From contig CAYNML010000021.1 in NCBI GenBank assembly GCA_964398185.1, positions 9,414-73,413 on the forward strand: DNA of 64,000 nucleotides, given 5' to 3'. Positions 32,299-41,507 of this stretch are shown in pieces. Position numbers and translations under genes: made by a program. This DNA comes from Fen-1058 sp964398185 (GTDB lineage Bacteria; Chloroflexota; Anaerolineae; Fen-1058). The notes under the pieces were generated by a model. It ran no database searches. It worked only from the letters and a program-made list of their open reading frames with translations, and was not told the origin of the DNA. Every line of letters starts with the position of its first letter. Within the stretch, counting starts at the first letter, position 1.

Positions 32299-33486
32299 AT
32301 GAATCTTCGCCTGGCCTTTGTCATCCAGCGCTACGGTCTGGAAGTCGTCGGCGGTGCCGAAACGCTGGCCCGTCAAATCGCCGAACGTCTGGCGCGTCAC
32401 TTCACCGTCGAAGTTATCACCACCTGCGCGGTGGAGTACACTACCTGGGCCAACCATTACCTGCCGGGTGAAACGATGCTGAACGGCGTACGCGTGCGGC
32501 GCTTTCGCACCGATCAGCCGCGCCACCCGCAGTTCGATCGGATCTATGCGGAGCTGGAAAAGAACGCCCAGCGGACCATTCTGGATGAGATCGACTGGAT
32601 GAAAGCGCAAGGGCCTTGTTCTGCTGATTTGTTGCGCTACTTGCGTGCGGCCGCAGATGATTACGATCTCCTGATTTTCGTCGGCTACTTGTATTTTCAG
32701 ACTTACTTTGGATTGCAAGTGGCGCCGCGGCGCGCCATCCTGATCTCAACCGCGCATGATGAACCACCACTGTATTACAGTTTGTTCAACACGGTCTTTG
32801 GTCTTCCGCGCGGCCTGATTTTCTTGTCGTACGAGGAGCAGCAGTTGGTGCGGCGGCGTTTTACTTTGCCTGCCACCCAGCCGCAGGCCGTTATCGGCGG
32901 CGGCATTACGCTGCCGGATAATGTGGGCCTGGCTGCCTTTCGACAGAAATTCGGACTGAATACTCCCTACCTCCTGTATGCTGGCAGGATTGATCCCTCC
33001 AAGCAGTGCGATGTGCTGTTTCACTGGTTCATACGCTATCGACAGGAGCAGGCCGCTCCGCTGAAACTCCTCTGTGCGGGGCGGTTGGACATGCCCTTGC
33101 CGATTGGCAAAGATATCCATTATCTCGGCATGCTTTCAGAGGAGGACAAATTCGCAGCGATGGCGGGTGCGGCGGTCTTTGTCATGCCTTCTCCCTGGGA
33201 GAGTTTTTCCCTCGCGTCACTGGAAGCATGGGGATTGGGCACACCGGTGTTGGCGAATGCTGCCAGCGCGGTGGTGCGGGGGCACTGTCAGCGCAGCAAC
33301 GGCGGATTGTATTACAACTCTTACGCAGAATTTTCCGAGTGCTTGAATCTGTTGTTAACTCGCCCGGACGTGCGAAATCGATTGGGCCAGAACGGGCAAA
33401 GCTATGTCAAAAGCAATTATGATTGGGCCATTATCGAGAGACGTTACATCGATTTTATCCACACAGTTGCCGCTGCCACGATGTAG
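32299..33486 (+). CDS. GT4-type glycosyltransferase
   Basis: A 395-residue GT-B enzyme. It begins RLAFVIQRYGLEVVGGAETLARQIAERL (acceptor-loop glycines), and its C-terminal domain shows LLYAGRIDPSKQCDVLFHWF, LLCAGRLD, IHYLGML and the donor-site FVMPSPWESFSLASLEAWGLGTPVLA with the E-x7-E glutamates. The start at 32299 follows a 14-base gap. It ends the first transcriptional block of the locus; a C-rich region and a new promoter follow. Confidence 0.9.
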   Translation: MNLRLAFVIQRYGLEVVGGAETLARQIAERLARHFTVEVITTCAVEYTTWANHYLPGETMLNGVRVRRFRTDQPRHPQFDRIYAELEKNAQRTILDEIDWMKAQGPCSADLLRYLRAAADDYDLLIFVGYLYFQTYFGLQVAPRRAILISTAHDEPPLYYSLFNTVFGLPRGLIFLSYEEQQLVRRRFTLPATQPQAVIGGGITLPDNVGLAAFRQKFGLNTPYLLYAGRIDPSKQCDVLFHWFIRYRQEQAAPLKLLCAGRLDMPLPIGKDIHYLGMLSEEDKFAAMAGAAVFVMPSPWESFSLASLEAWGLGTPVLANAASAVVRGHCQRSNGGLYYNSYAEFSECLNLLLTRPDVRNRLGQNGQSYVKSNYDWAIIERRYIDFIHTVAAATM

Positions 33487-33630
33487 CCTGCTCCCCCAGT
33501 ATCCACCTTTTTCTCGATTGGCGATCTGAGCCGCCAGCCCTGCCATTCCATCAGAATTCGCACCACCCCACCAATTGTTCCCCAAACATTTCCCAACCAA
33601 ACTTCTACCCTGTCCAGTACACGAGTAAGG
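33487..33630 (+). other. C-rich, G-poor intergenic stretch (candidate Rho-utilisation region)
   Basis: The gap after the glycosyltransferase gene has strong strand asymmetry: in 33541-33600 I count 25 C and 4 G. No stem-loop terminator is visible. Such C-over-G bubbles are typical of Rho loading sites. The remainder of the gap holds the promoter of the next gene. Confidence 0.4.
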
Positions 33631-33658
33631 TTGGAATGTTGTCAAAATATTGTATGAT
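33631..33658 (+). promoter_or_regulatory. Promoter of the FG-GAP protein gene
   Basis: TTGGAA (33631-33636), 16 bases, TATGAT (33653-33658), in an AT-rich segment 62 bases upstream of the start at 33721. Confidence 0.5.
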
Positions 33659-33720
33659 TACTTCAAACTTACGGCAAACCGTGGTGTAATGAAAATAAGC
33701 AAATGGGAGAAGATTTCGCG

Positions 33721-35631
33721 ATGAAGCATCATCTCATGATCGCCATGATACTTGGGGGCGTAGCGCTCGGTGCCTGGCTGGGCGTGGTCCCCCAACCAAT
33801 TCAGGCCGACTCGACGGCGGCAGTCACACCTACCATCTGCACGTTGTCGGGAGCGCTCATCAGGCGCGCTGGCCCGGCTGTCGGCGATCTGGATCACGAC
33901 GGCGTCCATGAAATCGTCGTCGCAGGCAGCGATGGCATGGTCTATGCGCTGAACCCGGACTGCTCGCCCGTTTCCGGTTGGCCCAAGCAAGTCAATGACT
34001 ATTTTGTGCCGCCGTTGGTGCAGGCCAAATCGGCCACGCAAGATATCGAAAGCACGCCCGTGCTGGCCGATATCGATGCCGATGGCTGGCTGGAAGTGAT
34101 TGTGGCGGTCGGCTTCATGCCTCAGGATCATACCAATGGCGGCCTCATTGTCTTTGAGCACAACGGCGTCGTCAAAGCGGGTTGGCCCAAGATTTCACTG
34201 GATCGACATGGCGCTGGTGATCCCCCGTGGAATCCAGATGGCTTCGCTGATGGTGTCTTCACGACTCCCGCGGTTGGCGATGTCGACGGAGACGGTCAGC
34301 CTGAAATCGTCTATGGCGGCTTTGACAAGTGTGTCTATGTATGGCACGGCGATGGCTCGCCCGCCGCCGGCTGGTGGGACACTGTGAATAATCTCCCGGC
34401 CCGCTGTCTGGATGACACCGTGTGGTCCTCGGCCGCCTTGGTCGATCTGGATGGAGACGGCATCAAAGACATCGTGCTGGGTACTGACGTCCACCCGCAA
34501 TATGTAGGCGGCTCGGTGTGGGCCCTCAAGGGTAACAACACCATCTTGTGGATTGTCTACACCACCCAGACCATCCAGTCTTCGCCGGCGGTCGGCGACA
34601 TCAATGACGACGGCTATCCTGAAATTGTGGTGGGGACTGGCACGACCTATCCGCAAGGCTACATGGGGTACACGGATGGCTATAAAGTCTATGCCTTCGA
34701 TCGATTCGGCAATAACCTGCCAGGCTGGCCGCAAGTGACGAATGCCAACATGTTTGCTTCTCCGGCGCTGGCTGATCTTGACGGAGATGGCAAGCTCGAA
34801 ATCTTGATCGGCGGTGGAGCTGAAGGCGATTTTGCGACAGACCGCTGCCTGTATGTGTGGCGACACACCGGCCAGTCTTTTCCTGGTTATCCGGTGACCG
34901 TCAAACGTGCTGTGCTATGGTCAAGCGGGCAAGTTCCGGCTGGTTTGCCCTATGTGCCCATCGTGGCTGACTATGACAGCAACGGTGTATTGGATGTGTT
35001 CATCGTTTCCACCGGGGCTTGGGGTGTTTCCGCCTTCCCTTATAATAACCCGGGCGCTCTGGACCCTACCAAGTACCTTTCGAATAATCAGCTATTCGCG
35101 CCTCCGTTGATCACGAACTTGTATGGCGATCATCGTCTGCACATGATCGTCGGCGGGGCCACTGCCACTGGCGCCAACGGGGCAGTCTATATCTGGAAGC
35201 TGAGCGACGCCAGCAGCGGGGCGCGGCCCTGGCCTATGGCGCGGCGCGACAGCAATCGCACCGGCGCGGTTCCCCGGCCTGCCAGGTTGGAAATCTCTGC
35301 GCAAGCGCTATACCTTTTGCATCAAACCGGCACAACCAGCCCGGCGCACGCAACTCTCAATATTTCCAACGGCGGTGATGAAGCCTTCTCCTGGAGTGTA
35401 ACGTCCAAGCCGGCCGGCGTCACGGTGTCGCCTTTGTCCGGGACCGCCAATCAGACAGTATGGATCAGCGTCACCACCACTGGCAAGCCAAATGGCGCCA
35501 ACGCCATCGGCAATATTACCATCAGCGCCACATCGTCCGGCCAGGTCGCGATGAATTCACCGCGCTCAGTCCCCGTTACGCTGTGGATCGGCGAGGTCAA
35601 ACACATTTACTTGCCGCTTGCTCTCAAGTAA
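33721..35631 (+). CDS. Secreted FG-GAP/VCBS-repeat protein with Ig-like C-terminus
   Basis: A 636-residue exported protein. A signal peptide (about 1-30) is followed by six or seven FG-GAP/VCBS blades with calcium-loop patterns such as VGDLDHDGVHEI, LADIDADGWLEV, VGDVDGDGQPEI, LVDLDGDGIKDI, VGDINDDGYPEI and LADLDGDGKLEI, predicting a beta-propeller. Residues about 515-625 form a BACON-like Ig domain (ARLEISAQALYLL ... VTLWIG). The chain ends HIYLPLALK, close to the C-terminus of the protein at 20489-22114. Placed inside the glycan locus, it may bind or display surface polymer. The start at 33721 has GGGAG upstream; ATG 33703 is an alternative. Confidence 0.9.
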   Translation: MKHHLMIAMILGGVALGAWLGVVPQPIQADSTAAVTPTICTLSGALIRRAGPAVGDLDHDGVHEIVVAGSDGMVYALNPDCSPVSGWPKQVNDYFVPPLVQAKSATQDIESTPVLADIDADGWLEVIVAVGFMPQDHTNGGLIVFEHNGVVKAGWPKISLDRHGAGDPPWNPDGFADGVFTTPAVGDVDGDGQPEIVYGGFDKCVYVWHGDGSPAAGWWDTVNNLPARCLDDTVWSSAALVDLDGDGIKDIVLGTDVHPQYVGGSVWALKGNNTILWIVYTTQTIQSSPAVGDINDDGYPEIVVGTGTTYPQGYMGYTDGYKVYAFDRFGNNLPGWPQVTNANMFASPALADLDGDGKLEILIGGGAEGDFATDRCLYVWRHTGQSFPGYPVTVKRAVLWSSGQVPAGLPYVPIVADYDSNGVLDVFIVSTGAWGVSAFPYNNPGALDPTKYLSNNQLFAPPLITNLYGDHRLHMIVGGATATGANGAVYIWKLSDASSGARPWPMARRDSNRTGAVPRPARLEISAQALYLLHQTGTTSPAHATLNISNGGDEAFSWSVTSKPAGVTVSPLSGTANQTVWISVTTTGKPNGANAIGNITISATSSGQVAMNSPRSVPVTLWIGEVKHIYLPLALK

Positions 35632-35653
35632 AATAACGGGGCGAGAACATGTT

Positions 35654-36907
35654 GTGAAAGCCCTCTTCTTGACGCCAGCCTTCCCGCCTTTTCCAGGCGG
35701 CGGAGAACGTTACGCTCACGCACTCGCGCTGCAGTTGTTGCGGCGCGAGTGCGCTGTCACGGTTGTCACCAGCACAGCTGAACGCGAGCAGGACTTCTGG
35801 CAGGCGGCCGCTCACCCGCATCAGATGCGCGAGACTGTCAAAGCGAACCTGCGCGTGATGCGCTGCCCGCTGCGCGGTTTGCCCGGCGGCCGTTCCGGCT
35901 TGCTGATCTGGCGCAAGGCCATGGTACTCCTCTCGGCGCTGCCGGGCGATCAATCGCGTGTGTTGATGCACATGGCGCGCTTCATCCCGCCGCTAGCCGG
36001 CCTGGAAACTGCGCTGGCACAGCTGCCCGATCGGTTTGATGTGATCCACGCGTTCAACCTGTCGTGGGAATATCCACTGGTCGCCGCGTGGCGCTTGGCG
36101 CAGCGCACCCGCACGTCGTTGATCGTGACGCCGTTCGCGCATTTGGGGACGGGCCGGCGCGATCGGGTAGCGCGCAATTCCACAATGGATCATCAACTGC
36201 GCCTGTTGCGTGAAGCCAGCGCTGTCCTCACCTTGACCGAGATCGAACGCCAGGGCTTAGGCGACTATGGCCTGGCGCTCGATCGCATGATCACAATTGG
36301 CGGCGGATTGGATGAAGTACCACCCCCGCTGCACGGCGAAGATGTTGTGGCGCACTATCGCTTGCCGCAGCCCTTCATCGTCTTCGTAGGCCGCGCCAGC
36401 GATGACAAAGGTGCGCGGCATGCGGCGGAAGCCGTGCTGCTCCTGCGGCACCGGGGCGTCCAGATCACGCTGGCTCTCATTGGATCAAGCACGCCCGAGT
36501 TCGATCGGTTTCGGCAAAGCCTGTCATCTGCCGATCGTGAAGTCATCTGCCCGTTGGGCATCGTGCCGGAAGAGCACAAGCATACACTGTTGCAAGCCAG
36601 CAGGCTCTTGGTGTTGCCGTCACGCACTGACTCGTTTGGTATCGTCATCTTGGAAGCGTGGGCGCACGGCAAGCCCGTCATCGGCGCGCGCGCGGGCGGC
36701 ATTCCCGACGTGATTGATGATGAACGCACCGGCCTGTTGGTGAACTATGGCGATGTGACGGGACTGGCTCAAGCCATTGAGCGCCTGATCCACGATGATG
36801 CCTTGTGTCGTGAGCTGGGGCAGCAGGGGCAGGCCAAGTTGGCGGCAGAGTATACTTGGGAACGCGTGGCCGACAAAGTTCTGGCTGTTTATCAGCGTGC
36901 GAGTTGA
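35654..36907 (+). CDS. GT4-type glycosyltransferase
   Basis: A 417-residue GT-B enzyme: KALFLTPAFPPFPGGGERYAHALALQL at the N-terminus, then PFIVFVGRASDDKGARHAAEAV, LALIGSS, the linker VICPLGIVPEE and donor-site VLPSRTDSFGIVILEAWAHGKPVIG with the Glu pair spaced as in GT4. The start is taken as GTG at 35654; earlier in-frame codons overlap the previous gene. It is 22 bases from the FG-GAP gene and five bases from the next glycosyltransferase gene. Confidence 0.9.
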   Translation: MKALFLTPAFPPFPGGGERYAHALALQLLRRECAVTVVTSTAEREQDFWQAAAHPHQMRETVKANLRVMRCPLRGLPGGRSGLLIWRKAMVLLSALPGDQSRVLMHMARFIPPLAGLETALAQLPDRFDVIHAFNLSWEYPLVAAWRLAQRTRTSLIVTPFAHLGTGRRDRVARNSTMDHQLRLLREASAVLTLTEIERQGLGDYGLALDRMITIGGGLDEVPPPLHGEDVVAHYRLPQPFIVFVGRASDDKGARHAAEAVLLLRHRGVQITLALIGSSTPEFDRFRQSLSSADREVICPLGIVPEEHKHTLLQASRLLVLPSRTDSFGIVILEAWAHGKPVIGARAGGIPDVIDDERTGLLVNYGDVTGLAQAIERLIHDDALCRELGQQGQAKLAAEYTWERVADKVLAVYQRAS

Positions 36908-36912
36908 CGTCC

Positions 36913-38169
36913 ATGCGTGTGCTGCATATTGTTCATCAATATCCCCCGGAATTCGTCGGCGGCACTGAGCTTTACACTCAGACGGTCGCGCAGTCACTGG
37001 CGGCGTGCGGGCATGCCGTCTCGGTGTTTGTTCCCTCGTCGCATGCAGCCGATCTGGCTTTGACTGACGAATCTGGTGTGCGCGTGCATCGAGTTCCGCT
37101 TGGTCCGCGCAGCGCGAACGCGGTGTTCTTGTCCACCTTTTCTCAGCGCACCTTGTCTGCCGGCTTCGCGAGAGTCTTGCAGCAGGAACGACCGGACCTT
37201 ATTCACCTTCAACACCTGATGGGATTGCCCGCGCGTCTGATCGATCAGATCGCAGCCGCTGGAATTCCCTTTGTTGCCACCTTGCACGATTACTGGTATG
37301 TGTGTGCCAATGCCCAGTTATTGACGAATACCCGGCAGGAGATTTGCGCCGGGCCGCGCGGGTGGATCAATTGCGGGCAGTGCGCGCTGGCGCGCGCCGG
37401 CCATCCCGATTGGCAAGTGCTGGCCCCGGCGGCTGCTCCGCTGCTGGGCTATCGTCATCACCTGCTGCGCCGCGTGCTGGAACGCGCCGCGCACTTGATT
37501 GCGCCCACGGAGTTTGTGCACGAGACGTATCGTCGCTTGGGCGCACCCACCGATCGGGTGCACGTGATTCCGCACGGCATCGAATTGCCTGCTGAGCTGC
37601 CGCCGATCGTGCCGCGCTCGACCCCTGCGTTGCGTGTGGCCTACATTGGCGGATTGTCGTGGCAGAAGGGCGTGCACACCGTCATCGAAGCCGTCAACGG
37701 CTTGCCGCCAAAGGCAGTGCAGCTCACCATCTACGGCGACCTGAACGCCTTCCCAGATTACGTGGCCCGGCTTAAACAGCTGACGCAACAGCCATCGATT
37801 CAGCTGGCGGGGCGCCTGGCGCGCGCCGGGTTGTGGCAGGTGCTGCGCGCCACCGATGTGATCGTCGTGCCGTCGTTGTGGTATGAGACGGCTTCGCTGA
37901 TCGTGCAGGAAGCCTTTGCGGCCGGCGTGCCGGTGCTGGCGTCGGATTTGGGCGCGCTGCGCGAAAGAGTGCGCCACCAGCTCGACGGCTTGCTTGTTCC
38001 CGCTGGCGATGCGGCGGCCTGGCGCAATGTCTTGCAACGCTGCCTTGACGAACCGGATTTGCTGCCGCGTTTGCAGCAGGGCATTGGCCCGGTCAGATCG
38101 CTCACCGAACATCTCATCGATCTGGAAGCACTTTACTCCAAAACCGTGGCAGCCGCGCCGCGGCCATAG
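36913..38169 (+). CDS. GT4-type glycosyltransferase
   Basis: A 418-residue GT-B enzyme with RVLHIVHQYPPEFVGGTELYTQTVAQSL, HDYWYVCANAQLL, a small cysteine cluster (CAGPRGWINCGQC) typical of one GT4 subgroup, LRVAYIGGLSWQKGVHTVIEAV, and donor-site VVPSLWYETASLIVQEAFAAGVPVLA. The start at 36913 follows the previous stop by five bases. The next gene has its own promoter beginning 17 bases later. Confidence 0.9.
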   Translation: MRVLHIVHQYPPEFVGGTELYTQTVAQSLAACGHAVSVFVPSSHAADLALTDESGVRVHRVPLGPRSANAVFLSTFSQRTLSAGFARVLQQERPDLIHLQHLMGLPARLIDQIAAAGIPFVATLHDYWYVCANAQLLTNTRQEICAGPRGWINCGQCALARAGHPDWQVLAPAAAPLLGYRHHLLRRVLERAAHLIAPTEFVHETYRRLGAPTDRVHVIPHGIELPAELPPIVPRSTPALRVAYIGGLSWQKGVHTVIEAVNGLPPKAVQLTIYGDLNAFPDYVARLKQLTQQPSIQLAGRLARAGLWQVLRATDVIVVPSLWYETASLIVQEAFAAGVPVLASDLGALRERVRHQLDGLLVPAGDAAAWRNVLQRCLDEPDLLPRLQQGIGPVRSLTEHLIDLEALYSKTVAAAPRP

Positions 38170-38185
38170 TTGTTGCGCGCGGGTT

Positions 38186-38214
38186 TTGACAACCCTCTCG
38201 CTCGCTCTTATAAT
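38186..38214 (+). promoter_or_regulatory. Strong sigma-70-like promoter with TATAATCCCGC
   Basis: TTGACA (38186-38191), 17 bases and TATAAT (38209-38214) followed by CCCGC. The ATG at 38224 is nine bases after the -10, so the leader would be only a few bases. Confidence 0.85.
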
Positions 38215-38223
38215 CCCGCTGTC

Positions 38224-40368
38224 ATGACATCACTTGTTCCCTCGGCTGGCCCGCTGCCGGGCATGATCTTGGCCTTCAGCTTGATCATGAGCGGGCTGGG
38301 CATATCCCTGGCGGTAGGGCTGCTCCGCGCGCGTCCTCAGTTGGATTGGATTGAGTTCGGTTTCATTATTTTCATGCTCAGCACCGGCCTGGCCTTGTGC
38401 GGCGGGTTGATTCTGGCGTGGTTGGGCTGCTTCTCGCTGGGACGGCTCACGGTGATTATGGCCGTGCTGGCGCTGGTTGGTTGGGGCGTGGCCTGGCGGC
38501 GAGGGATGATCCCAACCTGGCGCAATGTATCACGGCCTGCGCGCGCCGAAGCGGCATTGATCGGTTGGCTGGCGCTGTTGAGTGTGATCTATTTCCGCCC
38601 GCACGAATTCATTCACGGCGCAGCAGATGCCGGTGTATACATGAACATGGGATCGCACATCGCCCGATCGGGTCAGCTGCTCATCGACGACCCGCTCATC
38701 GCCCAATTAGATTCGTCCTTATATCCGGTGTTTTTCCGCGAGCAACAGCCGGGCGATGTGACACGGTACAATTATCTGGCGGGCTTCTACGTCAGTGACA
38801 CCGTACCGGGGCAGATCATTCCGCAGTTCTACGCGTTGCAAGCTGTTTCGATTGCCATCTTGACCGCCATCGGCGGTGTGTCGTGGGGCTTGTTGAGCAC
38901 ACCGTTGTGGGGGCTGATCGGGATTGCCGCCGTCTATTTTCTGGCGCGCGGCTTGTTTGGCCGGCGCGCGGCGTTGTTGACGGCGCTGCTGTTGGGTGTG
39001 GTCATCCTGCAGAACTGGTTCGCGCGCTATCCCACCGCTGAGGTGCTTACTCAGAGTTTTGTGTTCGCGGGTCTGTATGCGCTGAGCAGGGTGTTGTGGC
39101 AGCATGAGCCGCATCGTGGGTGGGGGCCGCTGGCCGGGCTATGGCTGGGTCTGGTTTCTTTGATTCGCATCGATATGGTGCTGGTGATGGGCGTGCTGGT
39201 GATCATGCTCATTGGCTTGGCGGCCGCCCAACGTTGGTCGGCGGGACTGACCGCATTCACGACGACGTTGGGTGTGGTCACGGCGCTGAGTGTGGTGCAT
39301 GCCATCTTCTTCGCATGGCCATACACCGTAGATACATTTCGCAATGCTGCCAACATCGTGGTGGGGCGCAATGGCCCCCTGGCGCTGGGCGCAGGGGTGA
39401 TCGGACTGGTCGCGCTGATCGGCGGGGCGCGGTGGTTCGATCGGTTGGCCGAGGAACGGCGTCAGCACTGGCTGCGCCGGCTGAGCGGTGCGCTGATCGC
39501 GCTGATCTGTCTCGCCGCATTCTATGCTTACTTTCTCCGCCCCGTCGTCGAATCTTCGGCCATCGTCGACTACTGGTATGGCAGTTCGCAGTTTACTTCC
39601 ACCAATCGCGAGAACCTGGTGCGTATCGGCTGGTACGTCACGCCAGTGGGCTTGTTGATCGCGTTGCTGGGTTTGTGTCTGATGCTATGGCGCGAGCGCG
39701 CGCTGCCGGTCTGGGTGTTTGTTGGTGTGGCGCTGTTATCGACAGTGGTGTACGTAACCAACATCTTGAACAACCCCCATCACATCTATGCCATGCGGCG
39801 TTACGTGCCCGTCGTGCTTCCGGCGTTGATGATCTGGGGTGGTTACGGGTTGGCGGTGTTGAGCCGCGCGCGCTGGCGCGGGGCGCCACTGCTGACGGGG
39901 CTGGTGCTGGTGGCCTGGCTGAGCGGCATGATCTGGCAATCGCGCGTGATCTGGCGGCAAGTCGATGATGCGGGCCAGGTGGCCGCATTGACGCAGTGGA
40001 ATCAACAATTGACGCCGGGCGCGGTCCTGCTGTTTGACGATCAAAATCCCGTGGGGTTGGGTGACTTCATCGGCACGCCGCTGCGCTTCATTTTCGATCA
40101 TCCCGTATTCGCGTTGCGCAATCCGCAGGCACTAACGCCCGCAGTGCTGCGGGCGTTAGTGCGCGAATGGCAGCAGCAGGGGCGCGCGGTCTATGTGTTG
40201 AGCGAGGCGAGCCAGGATGTTTCCGTCAAGGATGTGCTGCCGCTGGGCGACGCGCAGCGCCTGACTTTTGCGACCACGGTGCTGCTGCCCACTTACACTG
40301 ATTATCCCAATCAGGTCGCGCCCAAGCAGTATGATCTGAAAGCGCAGCAAGTTCAGGCGCTCCCGTGA
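38224..40368 (+). CDS. Large polytopic membrane protein, GT-C glycosyltransferase-like
   Basis: A 714-residue protein with about thirteen membrane helices. After the first helices a loop carries YFRPHEFIHGAADAGVYMNMGSHIARSGQ, an arrangement like the catalytic loop of GT39-type enzymes, and later RYPTAEVLTQSFVFAGLYAL and a C-terminal extracytoplasmic domain. It probably uses a polyprenyl-linked sugar outside the membrane, but the substrate is unknown. The start is ATG at 38224, placed by the promoter; an in-frame extension to 38170 would cover the promoter. Its stop overlaps the next gene's possible GTG start. Confidence 0.75.
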   Translation: MTSLVPSAGPLPGMILAFSLIMSGLGISLAVGLLRARPQLDWIEFGFIIFMLSTGLALCGGLILAWLGCFSLGRLTVIMAVLALVGWGVAWRRGMIPTWRNVSRPARAEAALIGWLALLSVIYFRPHEFIHGAADAGVYMNMGSHIARSGQLLIDDPLIAQLDSSLYPVFFREQQPGDVTRYNYLAGFYVSDTVPGQIIPQFYALQAVSIAILTAIGGVSWGLLSTPLWGLIGIAAVYFLARGLFGRRAALLTALLLGVVILQNWFARYPTAEVLTQSFVFAGLYALSRVLWQHEPHRGWGPLAGLWLGLVSLIRIDMVLVMGVLVIMLIGLAAAQRWSAGLTAFTTTLGVVTALSVVHAIFFAWPYTVDTFRNAANIVVGRNGPLALGAGVIGLVALIGGARWFDRLAEERRQHWLRRLSGALIALICLAAFYAYFLRPVVESSAIVDYWYGSSQFTSTNRENLVRIGWYVTPVGLLIALLGLCLMLWRERALPVWVFVGVALLSTVVYVTNILNNPHHIYAMRRYVPVVLPALMIWGGYGLAVLSRARWRGAPLLTGLVLVAWLSGMIWQSRVIWRQVDDAGQVAALTQWNQQLTPGAVLLFDDQNPVGLGDFIGTPLRFIFDHPVFALRNPQALTPAVLRALVREWQQQGRAVYVLSEASQDVSVKDVLPLGDAQRLTFATTVLLPTYTDYPNQVAPKQYDLKAQQVQALP

Positions 40369-40376
40369 GTGTGAGC

Positions 40377-41507
40377 ATGAAAATTGCGATCGTCGGTCCA
40401 GCTTACCCGTTCCGGGGAGGCATTGCACACTACACCACGCTGCTGGCCGCGTATCTGGCCGCAGAACATGAGACGCGCTTGTACAGCTTCAAGCGGTTGT
40501 ATCCAACGTGGCTGTACCCTGGCCGCAGCCAGATCGATCCATCGGGCAGGCCGCTGGCAGAAATTGCTACACGGCGCTGGCTGACGCCGTGGTGGCCAGG
40601 GAGTTGGCGGCGCGTCACGCAGGACTGGAAAGTGTGGCAGCCCGCGCGGGTGGTGGTGCAATGGTGGGTGCCGTTCATGGCTCCGCCAACCGCGTGGCTG
40701 CTGAAGCGCGCCCGACAGTTACGCCTCCATTCGACGCTGCTGTGTCACAATGTGCTGCCGCACGAACGCAGCCGCATCGATGCGCTGATCGTGAAACAGG
40801 TCTTGAGCCGCGCCGATCGCTTGCTTGTGCACACGCAGGCGGAATATGAACGGGCGCGAGCGCTGCTGCCTGACAAGCCCATCGTGGTGTCACCGCATCC
40901 TACGTATGCCGAGCTGCCGACAAGCAAGTGGACGCGCGCAGCTGCGCGCGCCGAGCTGCAGCTCGCCGGCAACGTGTTATTGTTCTTCGGGTTGGTGCGC
41001 CCCTACAAAGGCCTGCTCGATCTGATCGAGGCGCTGCCGGCCATACCGGCTGAGCTGGACGTCACGCTGTTGGTGGTTGGCGAAATCTGGGGTGACGCCG
41101 CAATCTATCATGCGCGCGTGAACGAACTGGGCTTGCGTGACAAAGTCCGCTTCATCGATCGCTATGTGTCCAATGCTGAGGTGGCCTTGTATTTTTCGGC
41201 TGCCGATCTGGTGGTGCTGCCTTACCGTGAGGCGACGGGCAGCGGGGTGCTGCAAGTGGCGTTGGGCGCCGGTGTGCCTGTCGTGGCCACGCGCACCGGC
41301 GGCATGGACGAAGTGGTGCGTGATGGCGTCACCGGCTTTCTGATCGATCCCGGTGACGTCGCTGGACTAAGTTGCGCCGTTGCCCGTTATTTTCAGGAAG
41401 ATCGATCGGCTGAGTTCCGCCGCAATATTCAGCGCGGGCAAGCGGCGTTTGAGTGGCCGCAGCTGGTGCGGGTGATTACGGCGCCCGATCAAGGAGGGGC
41501 TGCATGA
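40377..41507 (+). CDS. GT4-type glycosyltransferase
   Basis: A 376-residue GT-B enzyme: KIAIVGPAYPFRGGIAHYTTLLAAYL, PFMAPPTAWLL, the HNVLPHE segment, NVLLFFGLVRPYKGLLDLIEAL, VRFIDRYVSN and donor-site VVLPYREATGSGVLQVALGAGVPVVA. Start choice lies between GTG 40365, which overlaps the upstream stop (GTGA), and ATG 40377. Its stop overlaps the next start (ATGA), so the two are coupled. Confidence 0.9.
   Translation: MKIAIVGPAYPFRGGIAHYTTLLAAYLAAEHETRLYSFKRLYPTWLYPGRSQIDPSGRPLAEIATRRWLTPWWPGSWRRVTQDWKVWQPARVVVQWWVPFMAPPTAWLLKRARQLRLHSTLLCHNVLPHERSRIDALIVKQVLSRADRLLVHTQAEYERARALLPDKPIVVSPHPTYAELPTSKWTRAAARAELQLAGNVLLFFGLVRPYKGLLDLIEALPAIPAELDVTLLVVGEIWGDAAIYHARVNELGLRDKVRFIDRYVSNAEVALYFSAADLVVLPYREATGSGVLQVALGAGVPVVATRTGGMDEVVRDGVTGFLIDPGDVAGLSCAVARYFQEDRSAEFRRNIQRGQAAFEWPQLVRVITAPDQGGAA

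Noticed and set aside
33721..35631. Integrin-like adhesion receptor
   Set aside because: The FG-GAP repeats only indicate a calcium-binding beta-propeller; there is no membrane anchor or partner to support a receptor role.
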